64,000 nucleotides of DNA from Hydrogenophaga sp. (GTDB lineage Bacteria; Pseudomonadota; Gammaproteobacteria; Burkholderiales; Burkholderiaceae_C). The stretch is from contig NZ_JAUCZG010000006.1 in NCBI RefSeq assembly GCF_030373225.1, forward strand, positions 87,159 through 151,158, read 5' to 3'. How positions within the stretch are numbered: position 1 is the first letter of the stretch; each line of letters starts with the position of its first letter. This document shows, in pieces, positions 32,464-42,036 of this stretch. The position numbers and the translations under genes are program-made. The notes beneath the pieces are model-generated. The model was not told the DNA's origin and made no database searches. It worked only from the letters and a program-made list of their open reading frames with translations.

Positions 32464-33666
32464 ATGGACAATCGCTCCATGGCCTTTCTCCGTGATGTGA
32501 AACTCTCTGCAGCCACCGCCGGCTTCGTCGCGGTGCTGGTGGGCTTCACCAGTTCGGTGGCCATCGTGTTCCAGGCGGCGCAGGCGTTTGGCGCCACGCC
32601 GGCGCAGATCACCTCGTGGATGTGGGCGCTCGGGCTGGGCATGGGTCTGGCCTCGGCCATTCCCTCGCTCATCCTCAAGCAGCCCGTCATGGTCGCCTGG
32701 AGCACACCGGGTGCGGCGGTGCTGGCCACGGCGGGCATCGCCGGGGGCTTCTCCATGGCCGAAGCCATCGGCGCCTTCATGGTCTGCGGCGCACTCATCA
32801 CGCTGGTGGGCGTCACCGGCTGGTTCGAGCGCGTGATGAACCGGATCCCGATGGCGATGGCCGCCGCCTTGCTGGCCGGCGTGCTGGCGCGCTTTGGCCT
32901 GCAGGCCTTTGCTGCTGCGCAAACCGCACTGGTGCTGGTGGTGCTGATGCTGCTGGCCTACCTGCTCGGGCGGCGACTGGCGCCGCGCTATGCGGTGGTG
33001 ATCACGCTGGTGGTGTCCGTGGCCTTCGTGGTGCTGCGCGGCCAGTTCAACGCCGGTTCGCTCACGCTGGCGCTGGCCATGCCGGTCTTCACCGCGCCGG
33101 TGTTCACGCTGGCCGCCCTCACCAGCCTGGCGCTGCCCTTGTTCGTGGTCACCATGGCCTCGCAGAACCTGCCGGGTGTGGCGGCCATCCGCGCAGCGGG
33201 CTACAGCATGCCGATCTCGAAAATCATCACGCTCACCGGCGTGGTCACGCTGCTGCTCGCGCCCTTCGGCGCGTTCGCGCTCAACCTCAGTGCCATCACG
33301 GCGGCCATCTGCATGGGAGAAGAAGCCCACCCCGACCCGAAGAAGCGATACACCGCCGCCGTCACCTGCGGCGCCATCTATGTGCTCATCGGCCTGTTCG
33401 GTGCGGCCGTCACCGGGCTGTTGATCGCGTTCCCGCGCGAGCTGGTGCTGGCCATCGCCGGCATCGCCTTGCTGGGCAGCATCGGTGGCGGCCTGAATGT
33501 GGCTCTGAAGGACGACACCCACCGCGAAGCCGCGCTGATCACGTTTCTGGTCACGCTCAGTGGTGTGGTGATTGCCGGCATCGGTTCGGCCTTCTGGGGC
33601 GTGGTGGCCGGCGCCCTGGCGCTGTTTGTGCAACAGTACGGCCTTCGTCAGAAAAGCAAGCCATGA
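32464..33666 (+). CDS. benE: BenE-family benzoate/H+ symporter
   Basis: AATAGFVAVLVGFTSSVAIVFQAAQAFGATPAQITSWMWALGLGMG...VAWSTPGAAVLAT; ~12 hydrophobic segments. Confidence 0.88.
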   Translation: MDNRSMAFLRDVKLSAATAGFVAVLVGFTSSVAIVFQAAQAFGATPAQITSWMWALGLGMGLASAIPSLILKQPVMVAWSTPGAAVLATAGIAGGFSMAEAIGAFMVCGALITLVGVTGWFERVMNRIPMAMAAALLAGVLARFGLQAFAAAQTALVLVVLMLLAYLLGRRLAPRYAVVITLVVSVAFVVLRGQFNAGSLTLALAMPVFTAPVFTLAALTSLALPLFVVTMASQNLPGVAAIRAAGYSMPISKIITLTGVVTLLLAPFGAFALNLSAITAAICMGEEAHPDPKKRYTAAVTCGAIYVLIGLFGAAVTGLLIAFPRELVLAIAGIALLGSIGGGLNVALKDDTHREAALITFLVTLSGVVIAGIGSAFWGVVAGALALFVQQYGLRQKSKP

Positions 33667-34607
33667 ACATCCTCGTTGTCGCCGACCCGCTGGTCACCTT
33701 CAAGACCTACAAAGACACCACCTTCGCCATGATGCGCGAGCTGCAGAAACGTGGCCACAGCCTGGCCGCCTGCGAGCCGCAGCATCTGCAATGGCAGACC
33801 GGCCAGCCCGTGAGCGCGCTGGTGCGCCGCATCGAGCTCACCGGCGCTGCCGATGACTGGTACCGCGTGCTGCACCAGGGCCGCGAGGCTTTGCACACGT
33901 TCGACGCGGTGCTCATGCGCAAGGACCCACCGTTCGACAGCGAGTTCTTTTATGCCACGCACCTGCTGGAGCAGGCCGAGCGCGAGGGCGCCAGGGTGTT
34001 CAACAGCCCGCGGGCGCTGCGCGACCACCCGGAAAAGCTCGCGCTCATGGAGTTCGCCCGGTTCGCGCCGCCGACCCTGGTCACGCGCTCGCCCGAAGCG
34101 ATCCGCCACTTCCACGCCGAACACAAGGACATCATCCTCAAGCCGCTGGACGGCATGGGGGGCATGGGCATCTTTCGCGTCGGTCCCGACGGCATGAACC
34201 TGGGCTCCATCACCGAAACGCTCAACCAGGGCGGCGCCACCAGCGTGATGGTGCAGGCCTACCTGCCAGCCATCGTGGAAGGCGACAAACGCCTGCTGCT
34301 CATCGGCGGCAAGGTCGCACCCTTCGTGCTCGCGCGCATTCCTCAAGGCACCGAGCTGCGCGGCAATCTCGCGGTCGGTGGCAAGGGCGTGGCCCAGCCG
34401 CTGAGCGATACCGACCGCGCGATCGCCGAAGTGGTCGCGCCCATCCTCGCTGCGCGCGGCCTGCTGCTGGTGGGGCTGGACATGATCGGCGACAAGGTGA
34501 CCGAGATCAACGTGACCAGCCCGACCTGTTTCCAGGAAATCCTGCAGCAGACCGGCTTCGATGTGCCGGCGATGTTCGTCGATGCGCTGGAAGCGGCGAT
34601 GGCATGA
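33663..34607 (+). CDS. gshB: Glutathione synthetase
   Basis: [45 protein letters not shown]...[16 protein letters not shown]...[12 protein letters not shown]. Confidence 0.96.
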   Translation: MNILVVADPLVTFKTYKDTTFAMMRELQKRGHSLAACEPQHLQWQTGQPVSALVRRIELTGAADDWYRVLHQGREALHTFDAVLMRKDPPFDSEFFYATHLLEQAEREGARVFNSPRALRDHPEKLALMEFARFAPPTLVTRSPEAIRHFHAEHKDIILKPLDGMGGMGIFRVGPDGMNLGSITETLNQGGATSVMVQAYLPAIVEGDKRLLLIGGKVAPFVLARIPQGTELRGNLAVGGKGVAQPLSDTDRAIAEVVAPILAARGLLLVGLDMIGDKVTEINVTSPTCFQEILQQTGFDVPAMFVDALEAAMA

Positions 34608-34942
34608 GCGAAGAAGACGAGGAAGCCGCAGCGCCGGGCCGCCCCAGGCAAGGCGAGCCCCCTCTGGGGGCAGCGACCCGCGAAGCGGCGCAGCGTGGGG
34701 GCTCTGATGGTCAGCCTCGCAACCCGCTGCACGGCCTGACGCTGGAGGCCATCGTCACCGCGCTGGCCGACCACTACGGCTGGGAAGAACTCGGCCGGCG
34801 CATTCCGGTGCGCTGTTTCAACCTGGACCCCAGCGTGGGTTCGAGCCTGCGGTTTCTGCGCAAGACACCGTGGGCCCGCGAAAAGGTCGAGGGGCTGTAC
34901 CTCTTCATGCTGCGCGAAGAGCGCCGCGCCGGCCGGGGCTGA
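34604..34942 (+). CDS. VF530/DUF2132-like small protein with repeat-derived N-terminus
   Basis: [61 protein letters not shown]; preceded by [25 protein letters not shown] encoded by a dispersed repeat. Confidence 0.8.
   Translation: MSEEDEEAAAPGRPRQGEPPLGAATREAAQRGGSDGQPRNPLHGLTLEAIVTALADHYGWEELGRRIPVRCFNLDPSVGSSLRFLRKTPWAREKVEGLYLFMLREERRAGRG
34636..34705 (-). repeat. GC-rich dispersed repeat, family 2 (in-frame inside the VF530-like gene)
   Basis: Reverse complement agagcccccacgctgcgccgcttcgcgggtcgctgcccccagagggggctcgccttgcctggggcggcccggcg matches the 40100 copy. Confidence 0.85.
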
Positions 34943-34964
34943 AGGGCACTGCGGCCGGCGGTGC

Positions 34965-35285
34965 TCAGTGCACCGTGGCCCTGGAAAACACGTTGAGCAC
35001 CACCACGCCGGCAATGATCAGGCCCATGCCGAGCAGGCCAGCGGCGTCGATGCGCTGCCCGTAGAGCAGCCAGGCCACGGCGGTGATCAGCACGATGCCC
35101 AGGCCCGACCAGACCGCGTAGGCAACACCCACCGGCACGCTTTTGAGCACCACCGACAGGCAGTAGAACGCCACGCCATAGCCCACCACGACGATCAGTG
35201 ACGGCACGAGTCGCGTGAAGCCCTCGCTCGCCTTCAAGGCGGTGGTGCCGATCACCTCGGCCACGATGGCCAGTCCCAGCATCAT
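34965..35285 (-). CDS. SMR-family multidrug efflux protein (EmrE-like)
   Basis: [67 protein letters not shown]. Confidence 0.92.
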   Translation of the reverse strand: MMLGLAIVAEVIGTTALKASEGFTRLVPSLIVVVGYGVAFYCLSVVLKSVPVGVAYAVWSGLGIVLITAVAWLLYGQRIDAAGLLGMGLIIAGVVVLNVFSRATVH

Positions 35286-35434
35286 CCAGGCGTTCAATCG
35301 GTGGTCTCCCCTGGGGTTCAAAGTTGTCTGAAGAAGGCAGACTCTGCCACAGCAAGGCATCGGTTGTCTGTCCGCTGCCAACGCCTGAGTGGGCAGAATG
35401 CCCGGACGCGCCCTCGGTGGGCAGGAGGAAACCG

Positions 35435-36376
35435 ATGCGGATACGGAAGTTTTTCGGCCTGGCGGTGCTGGCACTGCTGGGCCTGGCGGGTGTCTGGGTG
35501 GCGACGAACTGGGCGCCCGATCGCCCGGTGGCGTCGCTCAAGGCCCGCTGGGCTCCCGCGCCCTCGCAGTTCGTTCCGATCGCGGGCATGGACGTGCACC
35601 TTCGCGATGAGGGTCCGCGTGACGACCCGCTGCCCATCGTGCTGGTGCACGGCACCTCCGCCAGCCTGCACACCTGGGACGGCTGGGTCGAGGCCCTCGC
35701 AGGGCAGCATCGCGTGATCCGCGTCGACCTGCCTGGGTTCGGACTCACCGGGCCATCACCCGACGGAGACTACAGCCTGCCCGCTTATGCGCGCTTCATC
35801 GTGCAGGTGATGGACCAACTGGGCGTGCAGCAGGCCGTGCTGGCAGGCAACTCCCTGGGTGGGGCGGTGGCCTGGAAAACCGCCGTGGACCACCCGGCCC
35901 GCGTCGGCAAGCTGGTGCTGGTGGATGCGGCCGGCTACCCGATGGCGGCGCAGTCCATTCCCCTGGGTTTTCGGCTGGCGAGCATGCCGGCACTCGCGCC
36001 CCTGCTGCGCAACGTGCTGCCCCGGGGGCTGGTCGCATCGAGCGTGCGCAATGTGTATGCCGACCCCGACAAGGTCACGCCGGCGCTGATCGACCGCTAC
36101 CTTGAACTGAGCTTGCGTGAAGGCAACCGCGAGGCGCTGCGCGCCCGTCTGCAGGCCGGCAACGAAGCGTTCACCGCGCAGATCGCGCAAATCAGGCAAC
36201 CCACGCTGGTGCTGTGGGGCGCGCAAGACCGTCTGATCCCGCCGTCGCAGGCGCAGCACTTTGCCCGCGACATCCAGGGCAGCCAGGTGCAGGTGTTCGA
36301 AGGCCTGGGCCATGTTCCCCACGAGGAGGACCCCGCTCGCACCGTGGCGGCGGTGCAGGCGTTTCTCGGGCAGTGA
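35435..36376 (+). CDS. Alpha/beta hydrolase
   Basis: [19 protein letters not shown]...[17 protein letters not shown] (GNSLGG)...[15 protein letters not shown]-terminal TM segment. Confidence 0.9.
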   Translation: MRIRKFFGLAVLALLGLAGVWVATNWAPDRPVASLKARWAPAPSQFVPIAGMDVHLRDEGPRDDPLPIVLVHGTSASLHTWDGWVEALAGQHRVIRVDLPGFGLTGPSPDGDYSLPAYARFIVQVMDQLGVQQAVLAGNSLGGAVAWKTAVDHPARVGKLVLVDAAGYPMAAQSIPLGFRLASMPALAPLLRNVLPRGLVASSVRNVYADPDKVTPALIDRYLELSLREGNREALRARLQAGNEAFTAQIAQIRQPTLVLWGAQDRLIPPSQAQHFARDIQGSQVQVFEGLGHVPHEEDPARTVAAVQAFLGQ

Positions 36377-36481
36377 AAGGGCGGCCCATGCCGCCTGTGA
36401 ACAGTCGCCCGGACCGGGGACCGCGCACCCGTTCCCCGCCTTCAGATGGCACCAGGCATGAACGTCACGCCGCGCGCTGCG

Positions 36482-37309
36482 TCACAACTTTTCCGTCTCG
36501 CCCGACTTCGGTTGCCACTTCATCAGCCGTTTCTCGATCTTGCCCACCATCGCATCGAGCGTCAGCGCAAAACCGGTGAGCACCACGATGCCGGCCATGA
36601 CGGTGTTGATGTCGAAGCTGCCCTCGGCCTGCAGAATCAGGTAGCCCACACCCTGGCTCGAACCGAGGTACTCGCCCACCACCGCACCCACGAAGGCCAG
36701 GCCCACCGAGGTGTGCAGCGAGCTGAACACCCAGCTGGTGGCGCTGGGCAGGTACACATGGCGCAGCAGCTGCTTCTGGCTCGCGCCCAGCATGCGCGCG
36801 TTGGCGAGGATGACCGGGCTCACTTCCTTCACGCCCTGGTAGACGTTGAAGAACACGATGAAGAACACCAGCGTGACACCCAGCGCCACCTTGCTCGCGA
36901 TGCCCAGCCCGAACCACACCGCGAAGATGGGCGCCAGGATGATGCGCGGCATCGAGTTCATGGCCTTGATGTAGGGCTCCAGGATGGCCGAGGCCATGGG
37001 CGAGAGTGCCAGCCACAGGCCGCCGCCCAGACCACCGAGCGCGCCAATGGCAAAGGCCAGCACGGTTTCGGTGAGGGTGACGCCCAGGTGCCTGTAGATG
37101 TCGGCGTCGGTGACGAACCAGACCCAGATGCGCTCGGCCACGCGCAGCGGTTCACCGAAGAAGAAAGAGGCCTGGCGATCGTTCTCGAACATGAAGTTCG
37201 GCAACAGGCCGGGCGTGGTCATGGCGTACCAGAACACAATGAGCGCCACCAGCAGACCGACCTGCCACACGCGCAAGTTCCCGGGACGCGGTTTGATGAA
37301 ATTCCACAT
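36482..37309 (-). CDS. ABC transporter permease (SsuC/TauC/NrtB-like)
   Basis: MPRIILAPIFAVWFGLGIASKVALGVTLVFFIVFFNVYQGVKEVSP. Confidence 0.92.
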   Translation of the reverse strand: MWNFIKPRPGNLRVWQVGLLVALIVFWYAMTTPGLLPNFMFENDRQASFFFGEPLRVAERIWVWFVTDADIYRHLGVTLTETVLAFAIGALGGLGGGLWLALSPMASAILEPYIKAMNSMPRIILAPIFAVWFGLGIASKVALGVTLVFFIVFFNVYQGVKEVSPVILANARMLGASQKQLLRHVYLPSATSWVFSSLHTSVGLAFVGAVVGEYLGSSQGVGYLILQAEGSFDINTVMAGIVVLTGFALTLDAMVGKIEKRLMKWQPKSGETEKL

Positions 37310-37312
37310 GGC

Positions 37313-38200
37313 TCAGGCCACCTTGAGTTGTTGCTGGTAGCCCTTGAGCACCTCTTCGCGCATCACGGCCCAGATGGCCGCGTGCAGTTCGATGAAGCGG
37401 GCCGTGGTCTTGATTTCGGCCACATCGCGGGGGCGGGGAATGTCGATCACGAACTCACCGATGGGGTGGCTGGCCGGGCCGGCGCTGAGCACCACGACCC
37501 GGTCACTCATCGCGATGGCCTCGTCCAGGTCGTGCGTGATGAACAAGACGGCCTTGCGGCCGTTGCCCCCTTGCGCTTCGCGCTGTCCCCCCGAGGGGGA
37601 GTGCACCGGGCTTGGGGCGGCCCGGCGCCCGCTGCCGGCGGCCCAGAGGTCCAGCACCTCGTTCTCCATCAGTTGCCGTGTCTGGATGTCGAGCGCGGAG
37701 AACGGTTCGTCCATCAGGATGATGTCGGGGTCGAGAACCAGCGTCTGCGCGAGGCTCGCGCGCTTGCGCATGCCGCCGCTCATCTGGTGCGGGTAGCGAT
37801 CGCCGAAGCCGCCCAGGCCCACGCGGCGCAGCCAGTCTTCGGCCTGCGCGCGGGCGTCCGCCTCGGACGCGCCACGGAACGACAGGCCCGCCATCACATT
37901 GCCCAGCGCCGTGCGCCAGGGCATCAGGCTTTCGGTCTGGAACATGTAGCCCGCTCGCGTGTTGATGCCGGTCAGCGGCTGGCCGAACACGCTCACCGTG
38001 CCGGTGCTCGGGGAAAGCAGGCCCGCTGCGACGTTGAGCAGTGTGCTCTTGCCGCAGCCGGTCGGCCCCACCACGCTGACGAATTCACCAGCGCCCACGG
38101 TCAGTGTCACATCGCGCACGGCGGTGTAGCGCTGACCGGGGTCGTCCTTGCTGATGAACGTGCAGGAGACATCCTGCAGATCGATCGCTGGACTGGTCAC
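37313..38200 (-). CDS. ABC transporter ATP-binding protein (SsuB/TauB/NrtD-like) with in-frame repeat insertion
   Basis: VVGPTGCGKSTLLNVAAG; MSGGMRKRASLAQTL; IILMDEPFSALDIQTRQLMENEVLDLW-[AAGSGRRAAPSPVHSPSGGQREAQGGNGR]-KAVLFITHDLDEAI. Confidence 0.92.
   Translation of the reverse strand: MTSPAIDLQDVSCTFISKDDPGQRYTAVRDVTLTVGAGEFVSVVGPTGCGKSTLLNVAAGLLSPSTGTVSVFGQPLTGINTRAGYMFQTESLMPWRTALGNVMAGLSFRGASEADARAQAEDWLRRVGLGGFGDRYPHQMSGGMRKRASLAQTLVLDPDIILMDEPFSALDIQTRQLMENEVLDLWAAGSGRRAAPSPVHSPSGGQREAQGGNGRKAVLFITHDLDEAIAMSDRVVVLSAGPASHPIGEFVIDIPRPRDVAEIKTTARFIELHAAIWAVMREEVLKGYQQQLKVA
37558..37636 (+). repeat. GC-rich dispersed repeat, family 2 (in-frame inside the ABC ATPase gene)
   Basis: ttgcccccttgcgcttcgcgctgtccccccgagggggagtgcaccgggcttggggcggcccggcgcccgctg. 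Confidence 0.8.
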
Positions 38201-38201
38201 T

Positions 38202-39227
38202 TCAACCTTTCGGGTATTTGGCGTTCGCTTTCTGGACGAAGGCGTTGGTGTAGACCGCGTTCAGGTCGAGCCTGGCCGCAGCCAGCTTCTCGTCCACGCT
38301 GGCCAGCGCGCGGAAGGCCGTGTCCGCGCCCTTGACCGGAAAGCTGCCGTCGGGCGAGAGCGCGCCCTTGGCAGCCATGAAGGCGTCGATGTAGACCGCG
38401 CGATCACCCAGCAGAAAACCCTCGGGCACCGTCTTGATGATGTCGGCCGCGCCAGCGCTCTGAATCCATTTGTTCGCGCGCACCATGGCGTTGGTCAGGG
38501 CTTGCACGGTGTTGGGGTTTTTGTCCAGGAAGGGTTGGGGCGCGTACAGGCAGCCCGCCGGCATGGGGCCACCGAACACCTTTTCCGACTCGGCGACGAT
38601 GCGCGTGTCCGAGATGATCTTCATGTCGCCCGAGCGCTGCAACAGCGTGACCACGGGGTCGAGGTTGCTCATCGCGTCGATCTGACCCGAGCGCATGGCC
38701 GCCACCGCACCATTGCCCGCGCCAACGCCGACGATGCTCACGTCGCCGGGCTTGAGACCCGCCTTGGCCAGCACGAAATTGACCATCACGTTGGTCGAAC
38801 TGCCCGGCGCGGTCACGCCGATCTTCTTGCCCTTGAGGTCGGCGATCGTTTTGTAGCCGGCCATGGTCTTGGGGTTGATGCCCAGCACGATCTGCGGCGC
38901 CAGGCCCTGCAGCACGAAGGCGCGCATCGGCTGGCCCTTGAACTGCATGTTGACCGTGTGCTCGAAGGCGCCCGAGACGACGTCGGCACTGCCACCCACC
39001 ACCGCGGCCAGTGCGCGCGAGCCGCCGGCGAAGTCGGCGATGGTCACATCCAGCCCCTCGTCCTTGAAGTAACCGAGCTGCTCGGCGATGGTCAGCGGCA
39101 GGTAGTACAGCAGGTTCTTGCCGCCCACCGCGATCGTGACCTTGGGCTTTTCGATCGACTGGGCGACCGCGAACGGGGGCAGCACAGCCGCGACGATGCC
39201 GCCGGCCACGAGGTGTCTTCTTTGCAT
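38202..39227 (-). CDS. ABC transporter substrate-binding protein (SsuA/TauA/NrtA-like)
   Basis: MQRRHLVAGGIVAAVLPPFAVAQSIEKPKVTIAVGGKNLLYYLPLTIAEQLGYFKDEGLDVTIADFAGGSRALAAVVGGSADV. Confidence 0.9.
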   Translation of the reverse strand: MQRRHLVAGGIVAAVLPPFAVAQSIEKPKVTIAVGGKNLLYYLPLTIAEQLGYFKDEGLDVTIADFAGGSRALAAVVGGSADVVSGAFEHTVNMQFKGQPMRAFVLQGLAPQIVLGINPKTMAGYKTIADLKGKKIGVTAPGSSTNVMVNFVLAKAGLKPGDVSIVGVGAGNGAVAAMRSGQIDAMSNLDPVVTLLQRSGDMKIISDTRIVAESEKVFGGPMPAGCLYAPQPFLDKNPNTVQALTNAMVRANKWIQSAGAADIIKTVPEGFLLGDRAVYIDAFMAAKGALSPDGSFPVKGADTAFRALASVDEKLAAARLDLNAVYTNAFVQKANAKYPKG

Positions 39228-39326
39228 GGGTTTGTCTCCTTCATTGAGGGGGTGAACAACGGGCTGCGCAAGGTGCCCGTGCCGGTGCATGTTAGCCCGG
39301 GGGAGTACCCGGCGCCATCCGTGGAA

Positions 39327-40091
39327 TCACGGCAGTGGCAGGCCGTCCACGAACACCTTGAGCTCGTCGGGGGCGAAGGATGTCCACTGCTCGTTGCTGG
39401 TCAGCGGCGTGGTCACCACCACCGCGGCGCGGTCGCCGGGCTGGTTGAGGTCGGCGAAGTTCACCGTCCAGTCCTGGTCCATCAGCGTGGCCTGGGCGAA
39501 CGGATGCTGGCGCACCAGCCAGTGCAGCCGGGTGCTGCAGTGCGCCCACAGCGCCTCGCCGTTGGAGAGCAGGAAGTTGAAGCTGCCGAAGCGTCGCACC
39601 CCGGGCAACAGTTCGCGCAGCGTGAGGGTGAGCTCTTCCACGCTGGGCAGGCCCGCGTGCGATTTGGCGAGCTCCTGCATCAGCCAGCAGAACGCGCGCT
39701 CGCTGTCGGTGGTGCCCACCGGACGGAAGTGGCTGTGCAGGTTCGGAAAGTAGTCCTTGAGGTCGCCGTTGTGTGCGAACACCCATTGCCGGCCCCAGAG
39801 CTCGCGCACAAACGGATGGGCGTTCTCCAGCGACACCTCGCCGATGGTGGCCTTGCGCACGTGGGCAATGATGTTGCGGCTCTTGAGCGGGTAGCCCTGC
39901 AGGAAGCTCGCCATGGGCGACTGCGCCGCACTTGCATGGTCGACGAACAGGCGCAGGCCCTTGCCTTCAAAGAACGCGATGCCCCAGCCGTCGGCGTGGT
40001 GGTCGGTGTTGCCACCGCGCTGGCAGAAGCCGGTGAAACTGAAAGACGCGTCGGTGGGGGTGGCGCAGTTGAGGCCGAGAAGCTGACACAT
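39327..40091 (-). CDS. Class II glutamine amidotransferase (YafJ-like)
   Basis: MCQLLGLNCATPTDASFSFTGFCQRGGNTDHHADGWGIAFFEGKGLRLFVDHASAAQSPMA; N-terminal Cys2. Confidence 0.9.
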   Translation of the reverse strand: MCQLLGLNCATPTDASFSFTGFCQRGGNTDHHADGWGIAFFEGKGLRLFVDHASAAQSPMASFLQGYPLKSRNIIAHVRKATIGEVSLENAHPFVRELWGRQWVFAHNGDLKDYFPNLHSHFRPVGTTDSERAFCWLMQELAKSHAGLPSVEELTLTLRELLPGVRRFGSFNFLLSNGEALWAHCSTRLHWLVRQHPFAQATLMDQDWTVNFADLNQPGDRAAVVVTTPLTSNEQWTSFAPDELKVFVDGLPLP

Positions 40092-40099
40092 CGAGGTAT

Positions 40100-40178
40100 T
40101 TTGCCCCCACGCTCCGCCGCTGCGCGGGTCGCTGCCCCCCGGGGGGGCTGATTCGCCTTGGGGCGGCCCGGCGGCGAA
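40100..40178 (+). repeat. GC-rich dispersed repeat, family 2 (intergenic copy)
   Basis: ttttgcccccacgctccgccgctgcgcgggtcgctgccccccgggggggctgattcgccttggggcggcccggcggcg. Confidence 0.85.
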
Positions 40179-40200
40179 TCGTGTTTTGCTGATGGGCGTC

Positions 40201-41682
40201 TCAGCGCTCGCGCAGCTTGAGCGCCGCCACCACAGCCACTGCACAGATCGCCGCCAGCATCAGAAACGTTTCGTCAAACGCCGCCATGCGGGCCGGGCTG
40301 GTGGTGCCGGTGTCGAGCAGGGCGCCGTGCGCGGCCACGCGCCACTCCAGCACGATGCCGCACAGGCTCACGCCGGCCGCGCCGCCGAGCATGCGCAGGA
40401 AGTTGATGACGCTGGCGCCTTGCGGTATGTGGCTGCGATCGAGTCCGCGCATGGCGCCGATGTTGAGCGAAGGCAGGATGAAGCCCAGGCCGATGCGGCC
40501 CAGGATGGCCCAGGTGATCAGCAGGGGAATGATCTGCGCCGGGCGGCTCAGGTCGATGGTGACCATGAGTGCGAACGAGGCGGCCAGCAGCACCAGGCCG
40601 ATGCTCACCAGCCGGTGCGTGGGCTGCCGGTCGGCCAGCCGCCCGACCACGGCGATGCTCACCGCCAGCACCAGGCCGGCCGGCAGCAGGATGGTGCCCA
40701 CGGACGACGCCGACAGGCCCAGGCCCATCTGCATGTAGACCGGCAGCAGGTAGGTGGAGCCGAACAGCGCAATGCCGTAGATGAAGGCCACGATGCTGCC
40801 CATGGCGAAGCGCCGGTCCTTGAACAAGGAGAGGTTCATCAGCGGGTCCACGCCCTGCCCGGGGTGGCGCAGGCGGCGCTTGAGCGTGCGCCGCTGCAGC
40901 ACCACAAAGGCCACCAGCAGCAGCGCCGCCCCACCGAGCAGCAGGCCCGCGCCCAGCACGGTGCCGCCCTGCAGCTGCACCAGCCCGTTGAGCAGGCACA
41001 GCGTTCCTGCCGCGGCCAGCAAGAGCCCGCGCCAGTCCAGGCCGGCGCCCTGGCGGTTGGCCGCGAGACCACCGGGTGAGGTCGTGGGCACATAGCGCCG
41101 TGCCAGCCACAGCGAGGCCAGGCAGAACGGCACCACCATGAAGAAGATCGAGCGCCAGCCGAAACCGTCCACCAGCAGGCCGCCGATGCTCGGGCCCAGC
41201 GCCGGCGCGAGCACCACGCCCATGCCGAAGATGCCGCTGGCGCGTCCCTGCTCGTGCGGCTCGAAGGCGCGCAGGATGATGATGGCCGGGATCGGCTGCA
41301 CCACCCCGGCGGCCAGGCCCTCGGCCACGCGAGCAGCGAGCACGAGCGCGAACGAGTCGGCAAGACCACCGGCCACGCCGCCCACCAGCAACAGCCACAT
41401 GCAGCCCGCGTAGGTGCTGCGGTAGCCGTAGCGCGCGAGCAGCCAGGGCGTGGTCAGCATCGAGACCGTCATCGCCGCCATGAAACCCGAGGTGGCCCAC
41501 TGGGCGCGCTCCTGGCCGAGCACGAAATGCTGGCTCAGGTCGGGAATGGCCACGTTGATGATGGTGGACGACATGATCGAGGCCATGGTGCCCACCATGA
41601 CCGAGAGCAACAGCAGCCAGCGGTAGCGTTCGCCGTAACGCGCGCGCAGCGCCGGCAGTGTGTGGTCGTCCGGCTCAGCCAT
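40201..41682 (-). CDS. MFS transporter, DHA2/EmrB-like
   Basis: MSSTIINVAIPDLSQHFVLGQERAQWATSGFMAAMTVSMLTTPWL; ~14 hydrophobic segments; start at 41682 favoured. Confidence 0.9.
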   Translation of the reverse strand: MAEPDDHTLPALRARYGERYRWLLLLSVMVGTMASIMSSTIINVAIPDLSQHFVLGQERAQWATSGFMAAMTVSMLTTPWLLARYGYRSTYAGCMWLLLVGGVAGGLADSFALVLAARVAEGLAAGVVQPIPAIIILRAFEPHEQGRASGIFGMGVVLAPALGPSIGGLLVDGFGWRSIFFMVVPFCLASLWLARRYVPTTSPGGLAANRQGAGLDWRGLLLAAAGTLCLLNGLVQLQGGTVLGAGLLLGGAALLLVAFVVLQRRTLKRRLRHPGQGVDPLMNLSLFKDRRFAMGSIVAFIYGIALFGSTYLLPVYMQMGLGLSASSVGTILLPAGLVLAVSIAVVGRLADRQPTHRLVSIGLVLLAASFALMVTIDLSRPAQIIPLLITWAILGRIGLGFILPSLNIGAMRGLDRSHIPQGASVINFLRMLGGAAGVSLCGIVLEWRVAAHGALLDTGTTSPARMAAFDETFLMLAAICAVAVVAALKLRER

Positions 41683-41902
41683 GCGGGCCCGCTGCGGCGG
41701 CCGCACAGCGTGCGCAGATGCAGGCCAGGCCGGCGGACGCGGCGGGCACGCTGCCCAGCAGTTCGGCGCTGAAGGTGGCGCCCACACACCAGCAGGGGCC
41801 CTGCGGCTGGCCGGTCTCGCGCTCGATCTCCATCGCGCAGCGGTTGGGCTCGCCGCACAGCGGGCAGCGCGAGGGGTCGGTCTCGGGGGTGGAGGCGGTC
41901 AT
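41675..41902 (-). CDS. Cysteine-rich CWC family protein
   Basis: DPSRCPLCGEPNRCAMEIERETGQPQGPCWCVGATF...ACICARCA. Confidence 0.75.
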   Translation of the reverse strand: MTASTPETDPSRCPLCGEPNRCAMEIERETGQPQGPCWCVGATFSAELLGSVPAASAGLACICARCAAAAAGPHG

Positions 41903-42036
41903 GGGCGTTGGGGGTACTGGCGCGCCGCAAGGGCGGTGGCTGAAGGCTATGGTAGTTTCAATGCCTTCCCGTTCGTCATGGTGTCTGCCATGGTCCCGGC
42001 AGTCCGGCGCGAGGGCGCCGATCGCACCACTTCCCC

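Noticed and set aside
30445-33633. 1062-aa minus-strand ORF antisense to kup/benE
   Set aside because: H/Q/G-rich shadow ORF; kup and BenE families clearly recognised on the plus strand.
35286-35400. Possible guanidine (ykkC-type) riboswitch upstream of the SMR gene
   Set aside because: Looked for conserved ykkC/mini-ykkC motifs and paired ACGR-loop hairpins; none convincing by eye.
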